A stretch of 64,000 bases of DNA from SURF-28 sp034521465. GTDB taxonomy: Bacteria; Bacteroidota; Ignavibacteria; Ignavibacteriales; Melioribacteraceae. The stretch is from positions 656,077-720,076 of the forward strand of contig JAXHMN010000011.1 of the NCBI GenBank assembly GCA_034521465.1, given 5' to 3'. The first letter of the stretch is position 1; every line of letters begins with the position of its first letter. The notes under the pieces are model-generated. The model was not told where the DNA came from. It ran no database searches and was given only the letters and a program-made list of their open reading frames with translations. The position numbers and the translations under genes are program-made. Shown piece after piece: positions 42,247-51,350 of the stretch.

Positions 42247-42258
42247 TTTTACTACATT

Positions 42259-42342
42259 CTCTGTGGTTTTCTGAGCTTTCTCGGTGGAACTCTATGTAAT
42301 GATAACACTGAGAACCTCAAAGAAAAACTTAGAACCGCTGAG
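42259..42342. repeat. Imperfect inverted repeat where hicA would be expected
   Basis: CTCTGTGGTTTTCTGAG at 42259 onward is mirrored by ACTTAGAACCGCTGAG ending at 42342; the ~40-bp arms match at roughly two thirds of positions. It is intergenic and non-coding, of the same style as the other inverted repeats in this window. The rest of 42247-42519 shows no gene. Confidence 0.5.
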
Positions 42343-42519
42343 TCGAAATGAATGTGTTTTTACTTTCTATTTCTAACTATCTCTTCCATTCTAAAATTAG
42401 TTTTGCAAAATAATCTAACTCCGCTTCAAATTTTCGTGATCATAAAGAATACCACCTTTTCATTCCCCAACAATTCTTCATAAATTTGCACATCAAATCT
42501 TTTTAAGAGGGAAATAGTT

Positions 42520-43881
42520 TTGGATTACAAAAGAAGTATAATAGATTTAATCGGTAACACACCGTTAGTTCAACTCAATAAATTAAACAAAGATTTAAAA
42601 CCGAAAATTTTTGCAAAACTTGAATCGCAGAATCCCGGCGGAAGTGTTAAAGACCGTATAGGTTTCGCAATGATTGAAGATGCTGAACGTGCCGGTAAAA
42701 TTAAACCGGGTGGGACGATTGTTGAAGCAACAAGCGGTAATACCGGAATTGGACTTGCTTTAGCTGCTGCTGTAAAAGGGTATAAAGCCGTATTTGTTGT
42801 AACGGATAAAGTTAGCGATGAAAAAATAAATTACCTACGCGCGCTTGGCGCAGAAGTTATAGTTGTTTCGAATGCTGTTGAACCGGATCACCCGGAATAC
42901 TACGTCAATGTTGCAAAAAGAATTGAGAAGGAAACCGAAAACTCAATTTTTGCTTATCAATACTCAAATCCTGCTAACCCGGATATTCATTACAGAACTA
43001 CCGGACCCGAGATTTGGAAACAGACTGACGGCAAAATAACACACTTTGTTGCCAGCATTGGAACCGGTGGCACAATCAGCGGTGCGGGCAGATTTCTCAA
43101 AGAGAAAAATTCTAATATAAAAGTAATCGGCGCTGATCCGCTTGGGTCTATTTTTAAAACTTACAAAGAAACCGGTGAACTGATAAAAGGTACTCCTTAT
43201 TTAGTTGAAGGAATCGGACAAGACTGCCTTCCCAAAAATGTTCACTTCGAATACATTGATCAGATTATTAATGTGAGCGATCGCGAGTCATTCGCAATGG
43301 CAAGGCGACTAACAAAGGAAGAAGGAATATTCTGCGGTGGAAGCACAGGAACAATTGTCAAAGTTGCTTTAGATATCGCTAAAGATCTGACTGAAAACGA
43401 TGTGATGGTTTTCGTTGTTTGTGATACTGGCGAGAGATATCTTTCAAAAGTTCATAATGAAAGCTGGTTAAAGAATAACAGAATGTTGGAAGTTGAGATG
43501 AAAATCTTACGTGACATATCGGATGAAAAGAAACGAAAGGGAATTGAAAATATTTGTTATGTCCACGATAATGATATGGTTAAAGATGCAGTTGAAATAT
43601 TGAATAAACACGGATTCACACAAATACCGGTTTTTGATGAACATCTTAAATCGGTCGGATCGATCCGCGAAAATAAATTGATGGGAAAACTTGTCGAAGA
43701 CTCAAAGCTGCTTAACGTAAAAGTTGGTGATGTAATGGAAGAATCATTCCCGGTGATTGATGCAAAAACACAAATAGATGAAGTCAGAAAAATATTGAAA
43801 GATAAAAATGCTGTTTTGGTGAGTGATTTCGGAAGAATCACTGATATAATTACAAGATATGATTTGATTGATTTTAGTTAA
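42520..43881 (+). CDS. cbs: Cystathionine beta-synthase with C-terminal CBS pair
   Basis: It is intact, 453 aa, with a TTG start at 42520 behind GAGGG. The fold-type II PLP domain (1-320) has Lys44 in NPGGSVKDRIG, TSGNTGIG and SIGTGGTISGAGRF. Residues ~335-453 contain two CBS motifs (HDNDMVKDAVEILNKHGFTQ; GDVMEESFPVIDAKTQIDEV), which bind adenosyl ligands and adjust activity. It condenses serine with homocysteine to cystathionine. The next gene acts on the same intermediate, so this is a transsulfuration pair. Confidence 0.9.
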   Translation: MDYKRSIIDLIGNTPLVQLNKLNKDLKPKIFAKLESQNPGGSVKDRIGFAMIEDAERAGKIKPGGTIVEATSGNTGIGLALAAAVKGYKAVFVVTDKVSDEKINYLRALGAEVIVVSNAVEPDHPEYYVNVAKRIEKETENSIFAYQYSNPANPDIHYRTTGPEIWKQTDGKITHFVASIGTGGTISGAGRFLKEKNSNIKVIGADPLGSIFKTYKETGELIKGTPYLVEGIGQDCLPKNVHFEYIDQIINVSDRESFAMARRLTKEEGIFCGGSTGTIVKVALDIAKDLTENDVMVFVVCDTGERYLSKVHNESWLKNNRMLEVEMKILRDISDEKKRKGIENICYVHDNDMVKDAVEILNKHGFTQIPVFDEHLKSVGSIRENKLMGKLVEDSKLLNVKVGDVMEESFPVIDAKTQIDEVRKILKDKNAVLVSDFGRITDIITRYDLIDFS

Positions 43882-43914
43882 TAGAAAATTGTCAATATTA
43901 AACAGGAAATTAAA

Positions 43915-45055
43915 ATGGGCTTTCAAACAGATGCAGTACATGCCGGACACAGAGAGGAACCGTTAAGCGGCGCAATCACAACTCCGATTTATCAGACTTC
44001 TACTTATCATCAAGAAAAATTAGGAAAACACAAAGGTTACGAATACGGACGCACACACAATCCAACTCGTGAAACAATGGAGAAGAATATTGCCGCTCTC
44101 GAAAAAGGAAAGCACGGAATAGCTTATTCCTCCGGACTTTCTTCGGTGCAAGCGCTGATGGGATTATTAAAGCAAGGTGATCATGTTGTTATTTCAAATA
44201 ATGTTTACGGTGGAACGTACCGTCAGCTTGAAGATAATATGACAAACTATGGTCTCACTTTTTCATGGGTTGATACAAGCGAACTCTCAAATATTGAAAA
44301 CGCAATTAAAGAAAATACCAAAATGGTTTACATCGAAACACCCACAAATCCAATGCTTAATCTCACCGATATAAAAGGAACGACCGAAATTGCAAAGAAG
44401 AATAACTTAATCTCAGTTGTCGATAACACATTTATGAGTCCGTATTTTCAAAATCCACTTACGCTTGGAGCCGATATTGTACTTCACAGCACAACAAAAT
44501 ATTTGAACGGTCATTGCGATGTAGTTGGTGGAATTTTGGTTACTAGTAATGAAAAATATCATGAACGATTAAGATATTTGCAGAATGCAGTTGGTGCAGT
44601 TCCTTCACCATTCGATTGCTGGTTAACACTTCGATCCACAAAAACATTAGCACTTAGAATGAAGCAGCATAATGAAAATGCAATCAAAATTGCCGAATAC
44701 CTCGAAAGTCAAAGTTATTCAGAAAAAGTGATTTATCCCGGATTGAAATCCCACCCTCAGCACGATCTTGCCAAAAAACAAATGACCGGTTTCGGTGGAA
44801 TGATTTCTGTTGATTTTGGTACGTATGAAAAAGCGAAAAGAGTTTTAAATGGAGTCAAGATTTTTGCATTAGCCGAAAGTCTCGGTGGAGTCGAAAGTTT
44901 GATCTGTCATCCCGCTTCAATGACACACGCATCAGTACCAAAAGAAGAAAGAGACAAAATGGGTTTGACTGACAGCTTAGTTCGGTTTTCTGTCGGAATT
45001 GAAGATGCGGGAGGATTTGATTGCTGATATTGAGCAAGCACTCAATGAAATTTAG
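43915..45055 (+). CDS. Cystathionine gamma-synthase/lyase (Cys/Met metabolism PLP enzyme), C-terminal frameshift
   Basis: PLP Lys195 lies in LHSTTKYLNGH; the phosphate-binding YSSGLSSVQALM and YEYGRTHNPTRE are standard. One extra G in 45009-45012 ends the frame as GGFDC; the correct end is EDLIADIEQALNEI with TAG at 45053-45055, giving 380 aa. Enzymes of this family either cleave cystathionine to cysteine or form it from activated homoserine. Its position directly behind cystathionine beta-synthase favours the lyase (reverse transsulfuration), but the sequence does not decide. Confidence 0.88.
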
Positions 45056-45090
45056 TATTGTACAAAAATAATAAGTTTAATTAGCTGTAA

Positions 45091-45177
45091 AATAGAACAC
45101 AGATCACACAGAAAAAGCCGATAATTACAGATTTTTTCTGCGTGAATCTGGATTTTCTGCGGAATCTGTGTTCTATT
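45091..45177. repeat. Long inverted repeat with perfect 14-bp ends
   Basis: AATAGAACACAGAT (45091-45104) is exactly mirrored by ATCTGTGTTCTATT (45164-45177), and the inner ~25 bp of each arm are also similar (CACAGAAAAAG / TTTTCTGCGG). It may act as a bidirectional terminator, but its wording is that of a dispersed intergenic repeat (cf. 452-562). The remainder of 45056-45346 is AT-rich leader for the next gene. Confidence 0.65.
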
Positions 45178-45346
45178 CTTATCTCAATTATCTTTTTTGA
45201 GTAGATTCTTATAATTCCTCAAATTCAAAAGAAATTTATCCAATCAAATTGATTTCATTAAAAAAGCGAAAGGTATCCCTTTTTCTATTTTAAAGAGATT
45301 ATTATCCTTAATTTAGTAGTAGAAAAATAAATTAGGGAGGAAAACC

Positions 45347-46668
45347 ATGTCAGATGAAATGACTACAAAGAAAAATAAGATCGACGACTCCAAATATTCA
45401 ATGGAGACTCACGTAATTTACGGTAAACATGTTACCAATAAATGGGATTATTCGCATCACGTAACTCCGCCGATTTCATCATCAACTAACTTTTAGACTA
45501 GATTCCGTCGCAAGAGGCGCACAAGGATTTCAACAATTCGCAAATACAGAAAACTTCGGCGATGAAGCACCGATTTTCATATATGACCGTCTCGGCGAGC
45601 CAAATAAAGATATGCTCGAAGAAAATCTAGCGTATGTTGAAAAAGGGGAAATGGCAGTAACATTTGCAAGCGGAATGGGTGCAATTTCAGCGGTGCTTGG
45701 TGTACTCGCAAAAAGCGGCGACGAGATAATCACTCACTCAACTTTGTACGGATGCACAATTTCACTTTTCAATAATTGGTATCCACGTTATAACATCGGC
45801 GTTAAACCCATCAATTTGACTGATCCGAATAATTTCAGCAAAACTGTAACGGAAAAAACAAAAGTAGTTTATCTCGAAACTCCGGCTAATCCGAATTTGG
45901 ATATTCTTGATATTGTTGAGATCAAAAAGTTGGTTGATGAAGTAAATGAAAATCGTCCGGAGGAAAATCAAATTAAAATTGTAGTTGATAACACTTTTGC
46001 CACACCTTTCTGCCAAAGACCAATTGAGCTGGGAGCTGACTTCGTTGTTCACTCTTTAACAAAAGGTATCGGAGGATTTGGAACCGATATGGGAGGCGTT
46101 GTAGTTGGTCCTGAAAAAATACCGCGATAAGATTTTGCTCTATCGAAAAGATTTTGGTGCTGTGCTGAACACAAAAAGTGCTTGGGCAATTTTAACTTAC
46201 GGCTTGCCGACACTTCCTCTTCGTCAAAAGCAGCAGATTAAATCGGCTGGAAGAATTGCGGAATTTCTTGAAGCTAATCCTAAGGTTTATTTTGTGAATT
46301 ATCCCGGTTTACCAAGTTACAAATATCACGAAACAGCTAAAAAACTGATGGTAGATTTCAACGGTAACTTTGCACCGGGCAGTATGATCTATTTTACATT
46401 AAAAGGTGATTCACCTGAAGAACGAAAATTGATTGGTGCAAAGTTTATGGACTACGTTGCCGATCACGCATACACTATGACACTTGCGGTTAGCTTGGGA
46501 CACACAAGAACATTAGTCGAGCATCCCGCTTCAATGACACACTCAGTTGTACCGCCGGAAGAACTTGAAGGTAGAGGAATCGATGCCGGTGGTGTTAGAA
46601 TTGCGGTTGGACTTGAAAATACTGAAGATATTTTAATGGACTTAGATGAAGCGTTGAAGCAGTTATAA
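45347..46668 (+). CDS. O-acetylhomoserine sulfhydrylase / methionine gamma-lyase-like PLP enzyme, two frameshifts
   Basis: ATG at 45347 follows GGGAGG. The N-terminus (METHVIYGKHVTNKWDYSHH) stops at 45496 because of one extra T; the next frame gives RLDSVARGAQGFQQFANTEN and YDRLGEPNKDMLE. PLP Lys is in VVHSLTKGIGGFGTDMGG. A second shift near 46120 leads to KDFGAVLNTKSAWAILTYGL and HPASMTHSVVPPEEL. About 440 aa. It belongs to the MetY/MegL branch, making homocysteine from O-acetylhomoserine and sulfide or degrading methionine. With the three genes before it, it completes a sulfur amino-acid cluster. Confidence 0.85.
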
Positions 46669-46679
46669 TTGTTAAATTA

Positions 46680-46714
46680 AAGATTCCCGCAATCTCTGAT
46701 ATTGCGGGAATCTT
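46680..46714. terminator. Bidirectional hairpin terminator between the PLP enzyme gene and yoeB
   Basis: A perfect 14-bp stem (AAGATTCCCGCAAT 46680-46693; ATTGCGGGAATCTT 46701-46714) has a 7-nt loop between two convergent genes, followed by a T-rich CTTCTCTATT. Confidence 0.85.
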
Positions 46715-46737
46715 CTTCTCTATTATGTGATAGTATT

Positions 46738-46998
46738 TCAATAATCATAATGAAATCTGCAAGCATAAATCAAAATTTTATTATTATGATATTTATATAC
46801 CAATCTATGCTCTCTATCTATTCTGCGGGACCAAAATCCGGTTAAATCATATTTCAATGGTTCGGGTTTTCCAATTCCTTCGAAGGGTGTTTTCTGTATA
46901 TCTTTAATAAGTTCGTTAATTTTACGAAGAATTCTCTTATCTTCCTTTTGCCACGAGACATAATCTTCCCAAGCATTCTTAGAAAAAGTGATTTTCAT
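46738..46998 (-). CDS. yoeB: YoeB/Txe-family mRNA interferase toxin
   Basis: It is intact, 86 aa, the same length class as E. coli YoeB (84). The known catalytic residues are all in place: Glu46 (GKPEPLK), Arg65 (REHRLVY), His83 and Tyr84 (CRFHYDY). YoeB is a ribosome-dependent RelE-fold RNase that cuts mRNA at the start codon. Its ATG overlaps the antitoxin stop by 1 bp. Complete key residues and an intact partner suggest a working module. Confidence 0.93.
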   Translation of the reverse strand: MKITFSKNAWEDYVSWQKEDKRILRKINELIKDIQKTPFEGIGKPEPLKYDLTGFWSRRIDREHRLVYKYHNNKILIYACRFHYDY

Positions 46999-47252
46999 TA
47001 GTCTTCAATCAAATCTTTACTAACAGTATCACCGCTTTTCATTTGATTAATCGACTCGTAAAGTCTTGTTGCATTTGCCTTAGAACTGAGAAGATGAACA
47101 GTTTCCATTAAAGAATTATACTCATCCAATGAAATTAAAACAGTACCTTTACCCGATTTTCTCTTGATAATTAGAGTCTCGTTATTGTCTTCGATGCTGT
47201 CAAGGTACTTCTTTAAATTTGTTCTAAACTCTGAAAAATTCGCTGCTATCAT
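46998..47252 (-). CDS. yefM: YefM-type antitoxin (Phd/YefM family)
   Basis: It is intact, 84 aa. The N-terminal Phd/YefM DNA-binding domain reads MIAANFSEFRTNLKKYLDSI and GTVLISLDEYNSLMETVHLL; the C-terminal 30 residues are the flexible toxin-wrapping tail. It neutralises YoeB and represses the shared promoter through the palindrome at 47284-47299. It is the first gene of the two-gene minus-strand operon. Confidence 0.93.
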   Translation of the reverse strand: MIAANFSEFRTNLKKYLDSIEDNNETLIIKRKSGKGTVLISLDEYNSLMETVHLLSSKANATRLYESINQMKSGDTVSKDLIED

Positions 47253-47280
47253 AGCTGACCATTTTGTTATTGTATAGGTA

Positions 47281-47311
47281 CAAATATAAGTACTTATATA
47301 ATAAAGTCAAA
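47281..47311 (-). promoter_or_regulatory. yefM-yoeB promoter with embedded 16-bp palindromic operator
   Basis: On the minus strand TTTG (47311-47308), a 19-bp spacer and TATATTTG (47288-47281) fit the Bacteroidota promoter consensus TTTG-N19-TAnnTTTG exactly. The perfect palindrome ATATAAGTACTTATAT at 47284-47299 overlaps the -7 box, the expected place for repression by YefM. The start codon is ~28 bp downstream. Confidence 0.75.
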
Positions 47312-47312
47312 T

Positions 47313-47481
47313 GTAAAGCGACCATCCCTGGTCGCTTGCTTTGGGCTTACACAATTCGTAATCCATAAGCGACGAAAGGATTGTCGCTTTACAATGGTCG
47401 CTTGTTTTGGGCTTATACAATTCATAATCAGTAAGCGACGAAGGTCGTCTGACTTCGACTCTATCGAGATCGTCGCTTTAC
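47313..47481. repeat. Tandem 47-bp direct repeats at 66-bp spacing, bounded by inverted GTAAAGCGAC / GTCGCTTTAC
   Basis: Two near-identical 47-bp units (47330-47376 and 47396-47442; both GGTCGCTTG...TTTGGGCTTA...AAGCGACGAA) differ at only about five positions. GTAAAGCGAC at 47313-47322 is the reverse complement of GTCGCTTTAC at 47383-47392 and again at 47472-47481, so each unit can be enclosed in a hairpin. It fills the gap between htpG and yefM. A minus-strand reading frame through it only repeats the peptide SPKQAT and is not a gene. Confidence 0.8.
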
Positions 47482-47487
47482 ACATTT

Positions 47488-49401
47488 TTATTTCTTCCCC
47501 AAATACCACTCACTAGATTTTTCAAGCAATTCGTTTATTCGTTTAACAAGTTTATGCGGATCTTCTAGATTGCCTTCTAAAAGTAAAGCGGATTCATATA
47601 GCTGATCAGTTGCGTTTTCAATTAGCGGATCGTTGCTGTCTTTTTTGAATACTTCAATCAAGTTTCGGATGAGTTTATTATCCGGGTTTATTTCCATCAC
47701 TTTTTTATCTTCACCAATCGATTGATTTGTCATTTTCATTATTTTCTTCATTGATGAAGTCATTTGATCATCTTCGCTAACCAAGCAGCTTGCACTTCCG
47801 CTTAATCGTTCGGACTTACGAACATCGGTTACTTTATCGCCGAGTATCGTTTTCATTTTAGCTAATAGGCTGCTGAAATGTTTTTCATCATCCTTTTCTA
47901 ACTTTTCAAATTTCTCTTTCTTTTCATCGTCAACATCTTTTACTTTTTCCAGCTTTTTCAAATCGGCATTTTCAACAGACTCAAATTCATGATCTTTATA
48001 TTTTCTTAATGAGCTAATAACAAATTCATCAACCGGATCGAAAAGATAGAGAACTTCAATTCCTTTGTTTTTGAAAATGTCTAAATGCGGATCGAGATCA
48101 ATTGATTCACGCGAAGAACCAAACGCATAGTAAATAACTTTTTGATCTTCTTTCATTCGTGAAACATATTCCTCGAGTGAGATCAATCCATTTTTATCTT
48201 CAGAAGAAGATGAATTAAATCTAAGAAGTTCCATATATTTTTCTTGGTTCGAGAAGTCGGAGTAGCCAAGTTTGAAAATTCTGCCGTGCTGTTTCCAGAA
48301 TTCTGTATATTCTTCCGGTTTGTTTTTTGCTTTGTCCGATAAGTGAGACAGCACTTGTGATGTAACCGAGTTTGAAATTTTTGTAAATACAAGATTCTCT
48401 TGCAGAGTTTCTCGAGAAATGTTGAGCGGTAAATCTTCCGAATCGACAACACCTTTTACAAATCCTAAATACTCCGGAAGCAGATCTTTGTTTTTGTGTT
48501 GAATCAAAACACGTTTAACATAAAGGTCAAGACCGTAATTATCTTTGTTCATCCAGAAAAATTCGTCATGTTTTTTGGGAATGAACAACAACGAACTGAA
48601 CTGAATAGGCGCATCAACCGATTTATGAATAACGTCCATCGGTTCTTCGGTATCGTAGGTCAAAAATTTATAGAATTCATTGTACTGTTCTTTTGTAACC
48701 GAACTTTTGCGGTTCACGCCAAATTGCGGAAACTGTATTAACTTTTTCATCTTTTATGTAAATAGGGAAGGTGATGAAATTCGAGTGACTCTTTATAGTA
48801 CTTTCCAAACGATACTTTTCGGCGAACTCTTTTGCATCATCTCTTAGATATAATTTTAATCTCAGCTTCCTCGTTTCATGTCGCCGTCTAACTCATAAAC
48901 GGTGTAGCTGCCTAGTCCGTCGGATTTCCAGTAAATCGGTTTTGCGTTTTTGTCGTATGATCTCGATTTAATTTCAACTTCTTGAGCGACCATAAAGACG
49001 GAATAAAAACCAACACCAAATTTCCCGATGATGTTGTTTGCCTGATCTTTATTTTCCACCATAGCTTTAAGGAATTCGGCTGAACCTGATTTAGCGATAG
49101 TACCGATGTTTTCGATAATTTCATCCTGAGTCATTCCAACACCGGTATCGGAAATTGTAATTGTGTTTTTCTTTTCGTCAAAATCTATTTTTATTTCCAA
49201 TGGCAAATCGCTGTCAATAATTTCGTCACCTCTTGTCGAACGGAAACGTAATTTATCTAAAGCGTCCGATGCGTTAGAGATAAGTTCGCGTAAAAATATT
49301 TCTCTGCTTGTGTAAAGTGAGTGAACAAGAATGTCCAACAGTTGTTTTACTTCCGCCTTAAACTCAAAGGTTTTAGCGTCTGTCTTTGTTTCGCTCATCA
49401 T
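47488..49401 (-). CDS. htpG: Chaperone HtpG (Hsp90), one frameshift
   Basis: The N-terminal GHKL ATPase domain reads KQLLDILVHSLYTSREIFLR, ELISNASDALDKLRF, DTGVGMTQDEIIENIGTIAK and GKFGVGFYSVFMVA. The frame breaks between ~48730 and 48862: the text after YELDGDMKRGS shifts, and later KDEKVNTVSAIWR passes to KSSVTKEQYNEFYKFLTYDT. The middle domain continues VDSEDLPLNISRETLQEN and the C-terminal dimer domain ends at EWYLGKK. About 638 aa, normal. It lies 26 bp after dnaJ and is the last gene of the heat-shock cluster. Confidence 0.93.
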
Positions 49402-49427
49402 TTCCTCCGTAATTTGGGTTACTTCAT

Positions 49428-50370
49428 TTATGTTCTATTTAGAAAATCGAGTTCTTTTAATTTTTCTTTTTCTTTTTTCGATAATCTTTTAGGTACCTTA
49501 ACTAGTAATTTAACTAAAAGATCACCACGATTACCTTGAGAAGTGGTCATTCCCAATCCTCGTAATCTTAAAATTTTACCGCTGTCGGTTCCTTCGGGAA
49601 TTTTTATGTTGATTTTTTTGCCTTCAATTGTTGTAATAGTTTGCTCTCCGCCGAGCGCGGCCGTTTGAACACTGACAGGAACATCTAAATAAAGATTATC
49701 ACCTTCTCTTTCGAATCGAGAATCTTCGTTTACTCTTAATATTATAAAGAGATCACCTTTTGGTACCGCCCGGCATGGCGGCTTCACCTTGTCCGGATAG
49801 TCTAAGTTTTTTACCATCGGAAGCACCTTTTGGAATTTGGATCTTTATTCTTCTACCATTAATTGAGACTTGTTTTTCCGCACCGATAAATGCGTCGTAA
49901 AGTGAAATGTTAAGTTCAGCTTTTGCGTCTCTTCCTTTTACGCTTGATGCAGTTCTTCTTCCGCCTCTTGTTTGAGAAAATGAATCTGCTCCACCACGTG
50001 CACCGCCAAAAAAGCTCGTAAAGAAATCTGAGAATCCGCCTAAGTTATTGAAGAGGTCTTCAAAGTCGCCGTGAAATTGGTAGCTTCTTCCGCCCTGACT
50101 CCCGAAGGGTGCACCTTGTCCACCGCCGAAACCGGCACGTTCATACTGTTTCCAATTTGATCCAAGTTGATCATACTTTTTTCGTTTTTCTGGATCGCTT
50201 AAAACTTCGTTGGCTTCGGTTACTTCTTTAAATTTGTTTTCAGCTTCTATATCGTCGGGATTTTTATCGGGATGGTATTTTAGTGCGAGTTTACGGTATG
50301 CTTTTTTTATCTCATCCGTAGTTGCATTTTTATCAACGCCCAGTGTTTTGTAATAATCTTTATATTCCAT
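49428..50370 (-). CDS. DnaJ/CbpA-type co-chaperone without zinc domain, one frameshift
   Basis: The J domain (1-70) contains the Hsp70-activating HPD (LKYHPDKNP). A Gly/Phe-rich linker with GGFSDFFTSFFGG follows, then two DnaJ C-terminal substrate domains (GRRIKIQIPKGASDGKKLRL; VPVSVQTAALGGEQTITTIE). There is no Cys-rich zinc finger, so it is a class B/CbpA-like protein, ~314 aa. A shift near 49765 passes from GEAAMPGGT to GDLFIILRVNEDSRF. It stimulates DnaK, and its position between hsp20 and htpG suggests a stress-induced disaggregation unit. Confidence 0.9.
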
Positions 50371-50398
50371 ATCGCATCACTCACTTTTCAATATACAA

Positions 50399-50421
50399 AG
50401 AAGCCGCACTAAGCGGCTTCT
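50399..50421. terminator. Hairpin between hsp20 and dnaJ
   Basis: A perfect 9-bp stem (AGAAGCCGC 50399-50407; GCGGCTTCT 50413-50421) has a 5-nt loop. The strong T tract is on the plus-strand side; on the minus strand, in which the genes run, only CTTTG follows. It may be a partial terminator or processing site that lowers dnaJ-htpG relative to hsp20. Confidence 0.6.
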
Positions 50422-50449
50422 CTTTTTTGAAAGAAACTGAACTGCAAAT

Positions 50450-50908
50450 TTAGTTAACTTTTACTTCTATTTCTTTCGGTTTAGCATCTTCTGCTTTCGG
50501 AACGGTTACGGTCAAAGTACCATCTTTGAAGTTAGCTTCAATCTTATCTTCAACTATTTTCTCGGGTAATGTAAATTCGCGATAGTATCTGCCGTAAGCT
50601 CGTTCAATTCTGTGATATTTCGATGACTTTTTCTCATCTTCATATTTACGTTCACCGCTAACAATCAATGCACCATTTTTGTAGGATATCTTTACGTCTT
50701 TCTTTTCCACGCCGGGGATATCCATACTTAACGTGTACTTATCTTCATCTTCTTTGATGTCGGTTAGAGGTGACCATACAGCATTTTCATAGTCATCGCC
50801 ATTATCACGGTCAATACCAAATCTGCTTGAGAAAGAATTGAACAATTTGTTGAATTCTCGTTCAACATTTGCTAATTCTCTTGCAGGATTCCATCTTACG
50901 AGTGCCAT
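50450..50908 (-). CDS. Small heat-shock protein Hsp20 (paralogue 1)
   Basis: It is intact, 152 aa, starting MALVRWNPARELANVEREFN behind GGAGGTG. The alpha-crystallin domain (residues ~45-145) includes YTLSMDIPGVEKKDVKISYK, the YYREFTLPEKI strand and the conserved FKDGTLTVTVPKAE (G-x-L closing motif). A basic/acidic C-terminal extension (PKEIEVKVN) has an I-x-V dimer-contact motif. It holds unfolding proteins for DnaK and is the nearest to canonical of the three tandem copies. Confidence 0.93.
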   Translation of the reverse strand: MALVRWNPARELANVEREFNKLFNSFSSRFGIDRDNGDDYENAVWSPLTDIKEDEDKYTLSMDIPGVEKKDVKISYKNGALIVSGERKYEDEKKSSKYHRIERAYGRYYREFTLPEKIVEDKIEANFKDGTLTVTVPKAEDAKPKEIEVKVN

Positions 50909-50939
50909 AATAACACCTCCTTTTTTTTTAATTACTTAA

Positions 50940-51333
50940 TTAACTTATTTCAATGTTTCGTGGTTTTATTCTGTCGTGTTTTGGTAACTTAACTGTAAGA
51001 ACTCCGTTTTCGAATCTTGCTTCGATTTTTGAGTCATCTACAGATTCTGCTAATTTAAATTTTCTGAAGTAGTTACCAACTGTGTATTCATTCAAAATAT
51101 ATTTTCTGCTTACTGCTTCGCCGTAATTAATTCTTCCCATCAAAACTAAACTGCCGTCTTCCAATTTAATTTTTATTTGATCTCTTTGTACATCCGGCAT
51201 AAAAGCTGTTAAATGGTAATCGTCTTCACTTTCGTAGATGTTAACCATTGGGGCAATCCAAGATTCTTTTTTCGAGTGCTTCGTCCCAAGTGTTATTGTT
51301 TTCCACTTTTACTAATTCTTTTGTATCAGTCAT
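50940..51333 (-). CDS. Small heat-shock protein Hsp20 (paralogue 2), one frameshift
   Basis: The proper start is ATG at 51333-51331 with a GGAGGAATAAA leader: MTDTKELVKVENNNTWDEAL. One extra A in the run near 51262 then shifts to ESWIAPMVNIYESEDDYHL. The alpha-crystallin core has FMPDVQRDQIKIKLEDGSLV, YFRKFKLAESVDD and FENGVLTVKLPKHD. About 130 aa. It is more divergent than its neighbours: DVQR replaces the usual GV-x-K, and the N-terminal arm is short, so it may form hetero-oligomers with them. Confidence 0.85.
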
Positions 51334-51350
51334 TTTATTCCTCCGATAAT

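Noticed and set aside
45260..45346. SAM-type riboswitch ahead of the O-acetylhomoserine sulfhydrylase
   Set aside because: Only a short AAAGG/CCTTT pair is seen; the conserved core helices of known SAM riboswitches cannot be traced.
47313..47481. CRISPR array
   Set aside because: There are only two units, the repeats are 47 bp with ~19-bp spacing, the ends are inverted, and no cas genes are nearby.
47294..47509. 71-aa minus-strand reading frame
   Set aside because: It is only the translation of the tandem 47-bp repeat (peptide SPKQAT repeated) and runs into the htpG end; it has no start signal.
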